The notes beneath the pieces are model-generated. The model ran no database searches, was not told the DNA's origin, and was given only the letters and a program-made list of their open reading frames with translations. Both the position numbers and the translations under genes were made by a program. This document shows positions 32,990 through 42,650 of a DNA stretch of 64,000 nucleotides, one piece after another. The stretch's first letter is position 1. Each line of letters opens with the position of its first letter. Origin of the DNA: Castellaniella hirudinis_A (GTDB taxonomy: Bacteria > Pseudomonadota > Gammaproteobacteria > Burkholderiales > Burkholderiaceae_B); the NCBI RefSeq assembly GCF_047468865.1, contig NZ_JBLGTV010000001.1, forward strand, positions 620,001 through 684,000. Direction: 5' to 3'.

Positions 32990-33541
32990 TTAACCGCCCA
33001 GGGACTTGATGACCTGGTCGGTGATATCCACGCGCGGGCTGACCGTGACGGCGTCCTGGATGATCAGATCGTAGTTTTGCTGTTCGGCGATTTTCTTGAT
33101 CGCCGCATCGGCTTTTTCGACGATGGCGGAGAATTCTTCGTTGCGGCGGCGATTGAAGTCTTCCTGGAATTCGCGGCGCTTGCGCTGCAGATCGGAATCC
33201 ATATCCTGCAGCTGGCGCTGACGCTTGATGCGGTCGGACTCGGACAGCACCGGGGCGTCTTTGTCCAGCTTCTGCGCCTGGGCCCGCAGGCTGTCCGCCA
33301 GTTTTTGCAGGTCTTGATCGCGCTTTTTGAATTCGGACTCGATCTTGGCCTGGGCGGCCTTGGCGGGTTTGGAGTCGCGCAGGATGCGTTCGGTGCTGAC
33401 GAAACCTATTTTGGTCGCCTGGGCGTAGACGGGGGCGACGAAAAGCGCGCCCAGCCCGATGGCGGCGGCCACGGCCAATGCCCGGTGACCCGACACGGCG
33501 CGCTGCGCCAGAGTTGAAACGTTCAAGCCTGAAAGAGTCAT
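32990..33541 (-). CDS. skp: Periplasmic chaperone Skp/OmpH
   Basis: Periplasmic holdase for unfolded outer-membrane proteins. The 183-residue precursor has a signal peptide ending VYAQA before TKIGFVSTERILRDSKPA. A long charged coiled-coil region follows (FKKRDQDLQKLADSLRAQAQ to RRREFQEDFNRRRNEEF). It is cotranscribed between bamA and lpxD, the usual order. Confidence 0.94.
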   Translation of the reverse strand: MTLSGLNVSTLAQRAVSGHRALAVAAAIGLGALFVAPVYAQATKIGFVSTERILRDSKPAKAAQAKIESEFKKRDQDLQKLADSLRAQAQKLDKDAPVLSESDRIKRQRQLQDMDSDLQRKRREFQEDFNRRRNEEFSAIVEKADAAIKKIAEQQNYDLIIQDAVTVSPRVDITDQVIKSLGG

Positions 33542-33609
33542 GATGACAAAACCACCTGCGATTGATCGCTGCGATAAAAAACGATTATTGTGCCACTAAA
33601 TGGGAGGAA

Positions 33610-35982
33610 TCAGAAACCCGTGCCGATCTGGAACTGAAACACTTGTTTCTGATCGCCTTCCTTGGCGTTGAGCGGCCGGGCCACGGACAGCTGCAAGGGC
33701 CCCAGGGGGGATTCCCAGGACAGCCCCAGGCCCGCCGAGTATTTCCAGCCGCACGGGTCGGCGACGCGATTGTCCTGGCCCTGCGGGCAGCCGGAATTGT
33801 CCGTCGTGGTGATCTGGCCGATGTCGGAGAACAGGAACCAGCGCAACGTGCGGTCGCGCGAGGCCCCGGGGAACGGCATGTACAGCTGGATGTTGCCCAC
33901 GATGCGCCGCGAGCCGCCCAGGAAGGTGTCGGTCAGCGTGTCGCGCGGCCCCAGCGAGGCGCCCTCGTAGCCACGAACCGAGCCGATGCCCCCGGCATAC
34001 ATGTTCTTGATGACGGGGAACGGCTTGTTGCTGCTGCCGTAGGTCTTGGCCCAGTCGACCTGGCCGTTGAGCGCCAGGGTGAACGCGCGCCCCAGCGGCA
34101 GGAAATACTGCTGCTGGCCGGAGAGCTTGTAGTAGCGCAGATCCAGCGTGGAGATGTCCGCCGACAGGCGGGTGTAGCTGCCCTTGTGGGGGGCGATGGC
34201 GCTGTCGCGCGTGTCCTTGGCCCAGCCCACGCTGAAGATGCCGGCGTTGGTGGTCTCGCCATAGCTGTTGACGAAAGTCTGGTAGGCCAGGGGCGCCGGG
34301 TTATTGTCCAGATTGGTGCCCATGACCATGTCGCGCAGCGAGTTGCGCTCGAAGGTCACGCCGGCGAAGATCCGGTCGTACTCGGAGATCGGCACCCCGA
34401 AATTAAGCCCCAGGCCCATGGATTCGATGGAATACCAGCCCAGCGACCCGCTGTCCGAGACATCGTAGGGGGTCAGGCGCCGGTAGTACAGCGAGGTGGT
34501 CTTGCTGATGCCGTCCTGCGTCCAGTACGGGTTGGTGTGCGTCAGCACGGCGGCCCGGTTGGTCTTGCTGGTATTGATGTTGAGCGCCAGGGAGTTGCCG
34601 CTGCCGAACACATTGTCCTGGCTGATGCCCGCGGACAGCATCAGCTTGTCGGTGGAGCCGTAGCCCACCCCCAGATTGATCATGCCGGTGGGTTTTTCCT
34701 TGACATCGACATTGACGTCGACTTCGTCGGGCGATCCGGGAACCGGGTCGGTCTTGACGTCGACCTCGCTGAAATAGCCCAGGCGGTCGATGCGTTCTTT
34801 CGAGGACTGGATGCTGGAGGAATCGTACCAGGCGGCTTCCTGCTGGCGCATCTCGCGGCGCACGACCTCGTCGCGGGTGCGGGTATTGCCGCCGACGTTG
34901 ATGCGGCGCACATAGACCCGACGGCCCGGATCGACGTAGAACGTCAGTTGCGCGACGTGATCCGCTGGGTTCAGGGCCGGGCTGGGGTTGACGTTGGCGA
35001 AGGCATAGCCCAGCGACCCCAGGTAATCGGTGATCGACTTGGCGACGGCGTTGGTTTTCTCGGCGGAGAAGGTTTCGCCTTCGTGGACGGTGACCAACTG
35101 CTGCAGCTTGCTGTCCAGGCCCAGCAGGTCGCCGGCCAGATCCACTTGGCCCAGGGTATAGGGGTCGCCCTCATGCAGGGTGAAGGTCAGGTAGATGTGC
35201 TTGCGATCCGGTGAAATCGTGACCTGCGGGGGCTCCATGGTGAATTCCAGGTAGCCGTGATCCAGGTAATACGAACGGATGCGCTCGACGTCGCCTTCGA
35301 GTTTTTCGCGGGAATATTTGTCGGTGCCGGTGTACCAGGTCATGAAGCCCCCGGTGGTCAGCTCCATCTGGTCTTCGAGGGTGCCGGCGGAAAAGGCCTG
35401 GTTGCCGATGAAGTCGATGCGCTCGATGGTGGCCACCCCGCCTTCGAAGATATCGAAGCTGACCCCGACCCGGTTGCGCGGCAGGGGGGTGATGACCGGA
35501 TTGACCTGAACGCCGTACTTGCCCTTGGCCAGGTACTGCTGCTTGAGCTCGAACGTCGCCCGGTCGAGCATGGCCTGATCGAAGATGCGCCCTTGCCCGA
35601 AACCGACCTGGGACAGGGATTTGGTCAGAGCCTTGGCGTCGAATTCCCGCATGCCGTTGAAGGTGATGGAGGCGATCGTGGGGCGCTCGGCGACGGACAC
35701 CACCAGGACGTTCCCCCGGGCGTCGATTTTGACATCGCTGAAAAAGCCCGTTGCGTAGAGTTTCTGGATGGCGGCGGCGGCTTCGGCCTCGGTGAAGGTC
35801 TGGCCGACCTGGACGGGCAGATAGGTGAAGATCGTGCCGGGATCGACCCGTTCGACCCCCCGCACCTGGATGTCCTGGACGACGAAAGGCGTGAATGCCG
35901 CCGCCATGGCCGGGGCCAAGAGCGCGGCCAGCACCATGGGCATGGTGCGCTTGATGAAACGAGAGTTCCGAATAGACGACAT
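33610..35982 (-). CDS. bamA: Outer-membrane assembly factor BamA
   Basis: Central beta-barrel of the BAM complex that inserts outer-membrane proteins. The 790-residue precursor has a signal peptide ending APAMAAA before FTPFVVQDIQVRGVERVDPG. Five POTRA domains follow (to about residue 440) and then a C-terminal 16-strand barrel containing GSVRGYEGASLGPRD, the conserved VRGY loop. The last residues (KQVFQFQIGTGF) form the aromatic-terminated beta signal. The ATG at 35982 has AAGGA upstream. An upstream in-frame ATG is not needed. Confidence 0.97.
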   Translation of the reverse strand: MSSIRNSRFIKRTMPMVLAALLAPAMAAAFTPFVVQDIQVRGVERVDPGTIFTYLPVQVGQTFTEAEAAAAIQKLYATGFFSDVKIDARGNVLVVSVAERPTIASITFNGMREFDAKALTKSLSQVGFGQGRIFDQAMLDRATFELKQQYLAKGKYGVQVNPVITPLPRNRVGVSFDIFEGGVATIERIDFIGNQAFSAGTLEDQMELTTGGFMTWYTGTDKYSREKLEGDVERIRSYYLDHGYLEFTMEPPQVTISPDRKHIYLTFTLHEGDPYTLGQVDLAGDLLGLDSKLQQLVTVHEGETFSAEKTNAVAKSITDYLGSLGYAFANVNPSPALNPADHVAQLTFYVDPGRRVYVRRINVGGNTRTRDEVVRREMRQQEAAWYDSSSIQSSKERIDRLGYFSEVDVKTDPVPGSPDEVDVNVDVKEKPTGMINLGVGYGSTDKLMLSAGISQDNVFGSGNSLALNINTSKTNRAAVLTHTNPYWTQDGISKTTSLYYRRLTPYDVSDSGSLGWYSIESMGLGLNFGVPISEYDRIFAGVTFERNSLRDMVMGTNLDNNPAPLAYQTFVNSYGETTNAGIFSVGWAKDTRDSAIAPHKGSYTRLSADISTLDLRYYKLSGQQQYFLPLGRAFTLALNGQVDWAKTYGSSNKPFPVIKNMYAGGIGSVRGYEGASLGPRDTLTDTFLGGSRRIVGNIQLYMPFPGASRDRTLRWFLFSDIGQITTTDNSGCPQGQDNRVADPCGWKYSAGLGLSWESPLGPLQLSVARPLNAKEGDQKQVFQFQIGTGF

Positions 35983-36051
35983 CCTGGCAATCCTTTTCAG
36001 CCGTAGCGGGGTCATGGGACAAGTAATGCGCGATTGTAAGTCACAACGCGA

Positions 36052-37389
36052 TCACCTGAAAAGCCGTGAAAAATCATTGAACAAGGCAAGGAACATGAGC
36101 GCGAGCACAAGACTCATGCCGATTCGCGTCGCCTGTTCGCGCAGCGCCTCGGAAACGGGCCGGCCGCCGCGCAAGGCTTCGATAAGATAAAACAACAAGT
36201 GGCCGCCGTCCAACATGGGGATGGGCAGCAGATTCAGCACGCCGATGCTGATGCTGATCAGCGCCAGGAAGCGCAGGTAGGCTTCCAGGCCGATGCGGGC
36301 CGTCTGGCCGGCGTATTCGGCAATGGTGACGGGCCCGCTGATCTGGCGCCACGACGCAGCGCCCGTCAGCATCCGCCCCATCATGCGCAAGGAAAACAGG
36401 CTCATGTCGACCGTGCTGCGCACACCCGCCCACAGGCTGTCCAGAGGCCCCAGGCGCACCAGCACCATGGGCAGTTGCGCCTGAACCTGCGCGCCGATGC
36501 GGCCGATCGTCCGGCCGGCGTCCGGCAGGGGATCCGGGGTGACCGACAGATCCAGCCGGGCGGACTGGCGCTGCACCGTCAACGCGACGGGCTGCCCGGG
36601 GTGCCGCTGGATGAACTGCACAAAATCATCGGTGGTGAGGGCCGGCCGGCCGTCCACCGCCAGAATGAGGTCGCCGGGCAGCAGGCCGGCCCGCTGGGCG
36701 GCCCCCCCAGGCGTCAGGTCGCCCAGTTGCGGTCGGCCCGCCTGCAGAATCAGGCCGGCGCGCGCCAGAGGATCGTCATCGGCGGCATCGGGCGCGGTGC
36801 CGGCCAGCCGCAGGGCGAGTTCGCGGACGCCCGGCTGGCCGTCCGCCCGCAGGGACAGCCGCACCGCGCCGCCGTCGGTAATCGGCGCCAGCAGTTGCCA
36901 GCGCGCCTGCGGCCAGGAGGCCACGGGCTGGCCGTTGACGGCCAGGAGCGCGTCGCCAGCCTGGACGCCGGCCTGAGCCGCCGGGGTGCCGGCGGCAGGG
37001 CTGCCCAGCACGGCGGCGGGCTGCCAGGTGCCCCACAGATTCAGCAGCGCGTAGATCAGGGCGGCCAGCAGCAGATTGGCGGCCGGGCCGGCGGCCACCA
37101 CCGCGACCCGGCGCCGCAGGGGCTGGGCGTTGAATGCGGATTGGCGGGTCGCCGCGTCGGCCCCGGCGGGGGCGTCGTCCAGCATCTTCACATACCCGCC
37201 CAGCGGAATGGCCGACAAGGCCCATTCGGTGCCGCGACGATCCCGGCGGCGCAGGAGGATCGGCCCGAAACCGACGGAAAACCGCAGGATGCGGACACCG
37301 CAGCGCCGGGCCACCCAGTAGTGGCCCAGTTCGTGGAAGGTCACCAGGAGGCCCAGGGCGACGATGAACGCGAGGAGAGTCAGCAACAT
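36052..37389 (-). CDS. rseP: Site-2 protease RseP
   Basis: Inner-membrane zinc metalloprotease of the sigma-E envelope-stress cascade. The 445-residue protein has the HELGH motif at residues 19-23, two central PDZ-like domains, and the C-terminal membrane motif LLPIPMLDGGHLLFYLIEAL carrying the third zinc ligand. The ATG at 37389 (MLLTLLAFIVALGLLVTFHELG) is preferred over an upstream start that would add 16 basic residues. It lies between dxr and bamA. Confidence 0.95.
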   Translation of the reverse strand: MLLTLLAFIVALGLLVTFHELGHYWVARRCGVRILRFSVGFGPILLRRRDRRGTEWALSAIPLGGYVKMLDDAPAGADAATRQSAFNAQPLRRRVAVVAAGPAANLLLAALIYALLNLWGTWQPAAVLGSPAAGTPAAQAGVQAGDALLAVNGQPVASWPQARWQLLAPITDGGAVRLSLRADGQPGVRELALRLAGTAPDAADDDPLARAGLILQAGRPQLGDLTPGGAAQRAGLLPGDLILAVDGRPALTTDDFVQFIQRHPGQPVALTVQRQSARLDLSVTPDPLPDAGRTIGRIGAQVQAQLPMVLVRLGPLDSLWAGVRSTVDMSLFSLRMMGRMLTGAASWRQISGPVTIAEYAGQTARIGLEAYLRFLALISISIGVLNLLPIPMLDGGHLLFYLIEALRGGRPVSEALREQATRIGMSLVLALMFLALFNDFSRLFR

Positions 37390-37421
37390 ACCGGAGAACA
37401 GAAAGACACGGAAAGCCCGGC

Positions 37422-38627
37422 TCAGGCGAGCCGGCAATAGCCCGACGCCGTGCGCCGCGCGCGGGCGTCCAGCGCCAGGACTTCGTCCAGCGACGCCGGG
37501 GGGATGGCATCCCGGCGGGCGGATTCATCCAGGCAATGCGCGATGATGTCCGGGATCTGGGTGTAGCGGATCTTGCCTTGCAGAAAACCGGCCACCGCGA
37601 CTTCGTTGGCGGCGTTCAGGGCGATGCAGGCCCCCTGCCCTTGCCGCAGGGCGTCCAGCGACAGGCCCAGACAGGGAAACCGCTGCAGGTCGGGCGTTTC
37701 GAAGTCCAGGTGCCCCAGGCGGGTCAGTTCGAGCAGGCCCACCCCGCTGTCGAGTCGGTCCGGGTAGCCCAGGCCATAGGCGATGGGCGTGCGCATGTCG
37801 GGCTGGCCCAGTTGGGCCAGGATCGAGCCATCCAGGTATTCAACCATGGAATGCACCACGCTTTGCGGGTGGATCACCACCTGGATGCGATCCAGCGGCA
37901 TGGCGAACAGCCAGTGGGCCTCGATGACTTCGAGCCCTTTGTTCAGCATGGTGGCGGAATCCACCGAGATCTTGCGCCCCATGCGCCAGTTGGGGTGGGC
38001 GCAGGCCTGGTCGGGCGTGACGTGTTCCAGTTGATCCAGGGCGGTGCGCCGGAAAGGGCCGCCGGAGGCCGTCAGCAGCAGGCGGCGCACCCCGGCCGCG
38101 GGCCGTGCGGGCGCCTTGCTGCGGTCGGCCGACTGCGGCAGGCACTGGAAAATAGCGTTGTGCTCGCTGTCGATGGGCAGGAGCTCGGCGCCGTTGTCGC
38201 GCACCGCCTGCATGAACAGGCCGCCGGCCGCCACCAGGGCTTCTTTGTTGGCCAGCAGCACGCGCTTGCCCGCCCGCGCCGCCGCCAGCGCGCCGGGCAG
38301 GCCGGCTGCCCCGACGATGGCCGCCATGACGGCGGTGACGGCGGGATCGGCGGCGGTATCCGCCAAGGCCTGCGCCCCCACCCGGATTTCGGGACGCGCC
38401 CGCCCGGCCGGCCAGGCGGCCAGGAAGCGCCGGCGGGCCGCGTCGTCGGGCACCACGACCACGCGCGCGGCATGCCGGGCCGCCTGATCCGCCAGCGTTT
38501 CGATGCGGCTGTGGGCCGTCAGGGCGTGGATTTTGAAGCGTTCTGGATGCCGGGCGACGACATCCAGGGTGCTCACCCCGATGGAGCCGGTGGAACCCAG
38601 GATGCACAGGTGTTGCACAACAGGCAT
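37422..38627 (-). CDS. dxr: 1-deoxy-D-xylulose 5-phosphate reductoisomerase
   Basis: Second enzyme of the MEP isoprenoid pathway, making 2-C-methyl-D-erythritol 4-phosphate. The 401-residue protein has the NADPH motif ILGSTGSIGVSTLDVV, the substrate and metal region LLPIDSEHNAIFQCL, and the flexible-loop TASGGPFRR. HPNWRMGRKISVDSATMLNKGLEVIEAHWLF matches the family closely. It lies between cdsA and rseP. Confidence 0.97.
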   Translation of the reverse strand: MPVVQHLCILGSTGSIGVSTLDVVARHPERFKIHALTAHSRIETLADQAARHAARVVVVPDDAARRRFLAAWPAGRARPEIRVGAQALADTAADPAVTAVMAAIVGAAGLPGALAAARAGKRVLLANKEALVAAGGLFMQAVRDNGAELLPIDSEHNAIFQCLPQSADRSKAPARPAAGVRRLLLTASGGPFRRTALDQLEHVTPDQACAHPNWRMGRKISVDSATMLNKGLEVIEAHWLFAMPLDRIQVVIHPQSVVHSMVEYLDGSILAQLGQPDMRTPIAYGLGYPDRLDSGVGLLELTRLGHLDFETPDLQRFPCLGLSLDALRQGQGACIALNAANEVAVAGFLQGKIRYTQIPDIIAHCLDESARRDAIPPASLDEVLALDARARRTASGYCRLA

Positions 38628-38631
38628 GGAC

Positions 38632-39471
38632 TTATCCGATAATCAACAAGAGCGCGGCCGCCGGGGCGACCGGCAAGACAGCGTCGATGCGATCATACAC
38701 CCCGCCATGCCCGGGCAGCAGGTGGCTGGAATCCTTGACCCCGGCACGTCGCTTGAGCAGGGATTCGAAAAGATCCCCGATGATGGACCAGGCGGCCAGC
38801 ACGGCCCCGACGGCGGCCAGCGCCGGCCAGCCCAGGCGCGGCAGCAGCAAAGCCCCGTAGCTGCCCGGCCACCAGGCCGCGCAGGCCAGCAGCCACAGCG
38901 TCGCAAACACCACCCCGCCCAGCGCGCCTTCCCAGCTTTTGCCGGGGCTGACCCGTGGAGCGAGCTTGTGCCGGCCCAGGCCGCGGCCCACGAAGTAGGC
39001 GGCGATGTCCGCGCACCACACCAGGGCCCAGAGCGACACCAGGGCGGCGGCGCCGTGCCGGACGAACAACCAGGCCAGCGCATACCAGGTGGCCACAAGA
39101 ACCAGCAGGCCGGCCAGCGCCAGGCCGGCCGTCGGACACTGCGCGGGGACTTGCGCCCGCAGCACCATGGCCGGCGCGGCCAGCAGCCAGAACAGCACCG
39201 CCAGGGGCAGGAGGCCGGCATGGAACAAGGCGGCCAGCCCGGGCTGGCCGTCCACCAGCAGGCGCGAGGCCACCCCCAGCGCGATGACCAGCACCACGGC
39301 GCCGGCGCTGCGCGCCCAGGGGTGCGACCAGACCAGCCGCCACCATTCCCACAGGGCGCAGCCCGTCATGATGCCCAGCAGGGCCAGCATGGGCCAGGGC
39401 GTGGCGGCCGTGACGGCGGCCGCGATGATCAGCAGAAGGACAATCGCGGTCAGGATACGTTGGCGTAGCAT
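38632..39471 (-). CDS. cdsA: Phosphatidate cytidylyltransferase
   Basis: Makes CDP-diacylglycerol for all phospholipids. The protein has 279 residues and about eight membrane helices. The C-terminal signature SLLKRRAGVKDSSHLLPGHG followed by GVYDRID is diagnostic. The start at 39471 (MLRQRILTAIVLLLII) is 12 bases after the uppS stop. Further upstream in-frame residues overlap uppS and are not typical. Confidence 0.95.
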   Translation of the reverse strand: MLRQRILTAIVLLLIIAAAVTAATPWPMLALLGIMTGCALWEWWRLVWSHPWARSAGAVVLVIALGVASRLLVDGQPGLAALFHAGLLPLAVLFWLLAAPAMVLRAQVPAQCPTAGLALAGLLVLVATWYALAWLFVRHGAAALVSLWALVWCADIAAYFVGRGLGRHKLAPRVSPGKSWEGALGGVVFATLWLLACAAWWPGSYGALLLPRLGWPALAAVGAVLAAWSIIGDLFESLLKRRAGVKDSSHLLPGHGGVYDRIDAVLPVAPAAALLLIIG

Positions 39472-39482
39472 GGAAACCCCCG

Positions 39483-40244
39483 TCAGGCGGATGGACGCAG
39501 CTGCTGGCTGGTGCGCCCGAAGCGGCGTTCGCGATCCTGATACCAGGCAAAGGCCTGATCCATCTCGGCGGCGCCGAAATCCGGCCAGTAGCAATCGGTG
39601 AAATACAGCTCGGTATAGGCCAGCTGCCAGATCAGAAAATTGGAAATCCGCTGCTCGCCGCCCGTGCGGATGAACAGGTCGGGTTCCGGGGCATACGCCA
39701 TGGACAGGCGGGCGGCCAGGGCGGATTCGTCGAACTGTTCCGGGTGCCGGGCGAGCTCGGGCCGATCCCGGAGCGCGGCCTGGGCGGCCTGCAGAATGTC
39801 CCAGCGCCCCCCATAGTTTGCGGCGATGGTCAGGGTCAGCGCGGTCTGGCCTTCGGTTCGGCGCTCGGCATCCCGGATCAGCCCCTGCAGTTTGGCGTCG
39901 AAAGCGCTCAGATCGCCGACGATGCGCAGCCGCACGCCCTGGGCGACCAGCTTGTCGACCTCTTTTTCGAGGGTGCGGACAAAAAGCTGCATCAGCAGGG
40001 AGACTTCCTGGGCGGGACGGCGCCAGTTCTCGGAGCTGAAGGCGAACAGCGTCAGGTACTGGACGCCGCGGCGGCCGCAGGCTTCGACCACGCGGCGCAC
40101 GGCCTGCACGCCGCGAACGTGGCCCGCGGAACGCGGCAAGTAGCGCTGGGTCGCCCAGCGCCCGTTGCCATCCATGATGATGGCCACGTGGCAGGGAACC
40201 TGCCCGGTCTGGGGAATGCCAAGCGTCGAGCTGGTCTGGGTCAT
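39483..40244 (-). CDS. uppS: Undecaprenyl diphosphate synthase
   Basis: Cis-prenyltransferase that builds the C55 lipid carrier for peptidoglycan and O-antigen. The 253-residue protein shows IIMDGNGRWATQR with the catalytic Asp, FAFSSENWRRP, and the C-terminal DLFIRTGGEQRISNFLIWQ. It sits between frr and cdsA. Confidence 0.97.
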   Translation of the reverse strand: MTQTSSTLGIPQTGQVPCHVAIIMDGNGRWATQRYLPRSAGHVRGVQAVRRVVEACGRRGVQYLTLFAFSSENWRRPAQEVSLLMQLFVRTLEKEVDKLVAQGVRLRIVGDLSAFDAKLQGLIRDAERRTEGQTALTLTIAANYGGRWDILQAAQAALRDRPELARHPEQFDESALAARLSMAYAPEPDLFIRTGGEQRISNFLIWQLAYTELYFTDCYWPDFGAAEMDQAFAWYQDRERRFGRTSQQLRPSA

Positions 40245-40271
40245 GCGGTCCCGGGGGAAATGAGCCGACGG

Positions 40272-40832
40272 TCAGACCGTCATGATCTCGGCTTCTTTCT
40301 GGGTGATCAGCTTGTCGATGTCCGCTACGTAGCGGTCGGTGAGCTTCTGGATGTCGTCCTGGGCGCGCCGGTCGTCGTCTTCGGAGATTTCTTTGTCCTT
40401 GAGCAGCTTTTTCAGGGCGTCGTTGGCATCGCGGCGCAGATTGCGCACCGCCACCTTGGCGTCTTCGCCCTCGCTGCGCACGACCTTGGTCAGGTCGCGG
40501 CGGCGTTCTTCGGTGAGCGCCGGCATGGGCACCCGGATATTGTCGCCCATGGCGATGGGGTTGAGGCCCAGGTCGGATTCGCGGATGGCCTTGTCGACCG
40601 CGGCGGCCATGGTTTTTTCCCAGACCTGAACGCTGAGTGTGCGGGCGTCGATGACCGAGACATTGGCCACCTGGCTGACCGGCACGGGCGAGCCGTAGTA
40701 TTCGACCTGGATATGATCCAGAATGCCGGCATGCGCGCGCCCGGTACGAATCTTGCCCAGGTTGGTTTTCAAGGATTCGATGGATTTTCCCATGCGCTCG
40801 TCGGCCGAGCTGCGGATGTCGGAGAGGGACAT
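40272..40832 (-). CDS. frr: Ribosome recycling factor
   Basis: Splits post-termination ribosomes together with EF-G. The protein has 186 residues. Conserved segments are RTGRAHAGILDHIQVEYYGSP, PMPALTEERRRDLTKVVR and the C-terminal DKLITQKEAEIMTV. It is 9 bases downstream of pyrH. Confidence 0.98.
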   Translation of the reverse strand: MSLSDIRSSADERMGKSIESLKTNLGKIRTGRAHAGILDHIQVEYYGSPVPVSQVANVSVIDARTLSVQVWEKTMAAAVDKAIRESDLGLNPIAMGDNIRVPMPALTEERRRDLTKVVRSEGEDAKVAVRNLRRDANDALKKLLKDKEISEDDDRRAQDDIQKLTDRYVADIDKLITQKEAEIMTV

Positions 40833-40841
40833 AACGGTTTC

Positions 40842-41558
40842 CTATACCTGAACCAGGGTGCCTTCGTCGTCGCCGCAGACGACGCGACGCAAGGCCCCGG
40901 GTTTGTTGATCGAAAAGACCTTAATGGGGAGTTTCTGGTCGCGGCACAGCGCGAAGGCCGTGGCGTCCATGACTTCGAGGCGGCGCACGATGGCTTCGTC
41001 GAAACTGATGCGCGAGTAGCGCGTGGCGTTGGGATCCTTGTTGGGATCGGCGCTGTAGATGCCGTCGACCTTGGTGGCTTTCAGGACGATTTCGGCGCCG
41101 ATTTCGGCCCCGCGCAGGGCGGCCGCCGTATCGGTGGTGAAAAACGGATTGCCGGTGCCCGCCGCGAATACCACCACCTTGCCTTCTTCGAGGTAGCGCA
41201 GGGCCTTGGGGCGGATGTAGCGCTCGACCACCTGGTCGATATTGAGCGCGGACTGCACGCGCGCGTCCATCCCATGGTTTTTCAGCGCATCCTGCAGGGC
41301 CAGACCGTTCATGACGGTGGCCAGCATGCCCATGTAGTCGGCCGTGGCGCGATCCATCCCCTGGGCGCCGGGCGCCACCCCGCGAAAGATGTTGCCCCCG
41401 CCGATGACCACGGCCAGCTGCACCCCCAGAGACACGACGCCGTGGATTTCTTCGGTCATACGGAGGATGGTCGCGCGGTTGATGCCATAGGCATCCCCCC
41501 CCATGAGGGCCTCGCCCGACAGCTTCAGGAGGACGCGCTTATAGGCTGGATTTGACAT
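40842..41558 (-). CDS. pyrH: UMP kinase
   Basis: Hexameric kinase that makes UDP. The protein has 238 residues of the amino-acid-kinase fold, with KRVLLKLSGEALMG, VIGGGNIFRG and GTGNPFFTTDTAAALRGAEIGAE. The ATG at 41558 (MSNPAYKRVLL) follows an AT-rich 116-bp gap after tsf. That gap contains a short direct repeat (aatgagtag twice) but no clear terminator. Confidence 0.98.
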   Translation of the reverse strand: MSNPAYKRVLLKLSGEALMGGDAYGINRATILRMTEEIHGVVSLGVQLAVVIGGGNIFRGVAPGAQGMDRATADYMGMLATVMNGLALQDALKNHGMDARVQSALNIDQVVERYIRPKALRYLEEGKVVVFAAGTGNPFFTTDTAAALRGAEIGAEIVLKATKVDGIYSADPNKDPNATRYSRISFDEAIVRRLEVMDATAFALCRDQKLPIKVFSINKPGALRRVVCGDDEGTLVQV

Positions 41559-41674
41559 GCACCAGATTCCTGGAAAGGCAGAATGAGTAGTAAATGAGTA
41601 GCAAAACGGATGGCGTGGATGCGCAATGGCACCGCGCACGCGGCGCGATGCCATCGTACCCGAAAGCGGGAAAA

Positions 41675-42550
41675 TCAGGAACCGCTGGCGGCGGCGGCGA
41701 CTTCGGCGGCGAAGTCTTCCGATTTCTTCTCGATGCCCTCGCCGACCACGAACAGGGTGTAGCGATTGATGCGCGCGCCTTTTTCCTTCAGCATTTGTTC
41801 GACGGACTGCTTGTCGTTCTTGACGAAGGGCTGGGACAGCAGGGTGACTTCCTTCAGAAATTTCTGCACGGCGCCATCCACCATCTTGGTGACGATCTCG
41901 GCGGGCTTGCCGGATTCGGCGGCCTTTTGCTCGGCCACCGAGCGTTCGGCGGCGATCAGGGCGGGATCGACGCCGCCGGCGTCCAGGGCGCGGGGCTTGG
42001 TCGCGGCGATGTGCATGGCGAGATCCTTGCCGACCTCGGCGTCGCCGTCAAAGTCGACCAGGACGCCGATGCGGCCGCCGTGCACGTAGCTGTTCAGGGC
42101 GTCGACGGTCTCGAAGCGCTGAAAACGGCGCACGGACATGTTTTCACCGATCTTGCCCACCAGCGCGGTGCGGGTGGTTTCGACCGTGCCTTCACCCAGG
42201 GCGCAGCTGCCCAGGGCGGCGATATCGGCCGGATTCTGTTCGGCGACCAGGCGGGCCAGGTCGTTGACGAAAGCGATGAAGTCGTCGTTCTTGGCAACGA
42301 AGTCGGTTTCGCAGTTGACTTCGATCAGGGCGCCGGTCTTGCCGTCGTCGGCAATGTGCAAGCCCACCAGACCCTCGGCCGTGATGCGGCTGGCCGCCTT
42401 GGACGCCTTGCTGCCCAGCTTGACGCGCAGCAGTTCTTCGGCGCGAGCCAGGTCGCCGTCCGATTCGGTCAGGGCTTTTTTGCATTCCATCATCGGCGCG
42501 TCGGTCTTTTCGCGCAATTCTTTGACCATGGCAGCGGTAATTTGAGCCAT
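41675..42550 (-). CDS. tsf: Elongation factor Ts
   Basis: Nucleotide-exchange factor for EF-Tu. The protein has 291 residues. TGAPMMECKKAL-type motif appears here as TDAPMMECKKALTESDGD, with the core NCETDFVAKNDDF and a C-terminal domain rich in Lys and Glu. The start ATG is preceded by AGGAGA. It follows rpsB by 100 bases that carry a hairpin. Confidence 0.98.
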   Translation of the reverse strand: MAQITAAMVKELREKTDAPMMECKKALTESDGDLARAEELLRVKLGSKASKAASRITAEGLVGLHIADDGKTGALIEVNCETDFVAKNDDFIAFVNDLARLVAEQNPADIAALGSCALGEGTVETTRTALVGKIGENMSVRRFQRFETVDALNSYVHGGRIGVLVDFDGDAEVGKDLAMHIAATKPRALDAGGVDPALIAAERSVAEQKAAESGKPAEIVTKMVDGAVQKFLKEVTLLSQPFVKNDKQSVEQMLKEKGARINRYTLFVVGEGIEKKSEDFAAEVAAAASGS

Positions 42551-42575
42551 TAGATTCTCCTGTTCGAGCAATGCA

Positions 42576-42597
42576 GATACCGGCGCACGCCGGTATC
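42576..42597 (-). terminator. rpsB-tsf intercistronic hairpin
   Basis: A perfect 9-bp stem (gataccggc / gccggtatc) with a 4-base loop lies between the rpsB stop and the tsf start. It has no T tract, so it may act as a partial attenuator or an mRNA-processing or stability element rather than a full terminator. Confidence 0.55.
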
Positions 42598-42650
42598 GGA
42601 GTACCCGCCCGGCAATGGCCAGGGCGGGCCTGGGCGGCATGAAAGAGGGA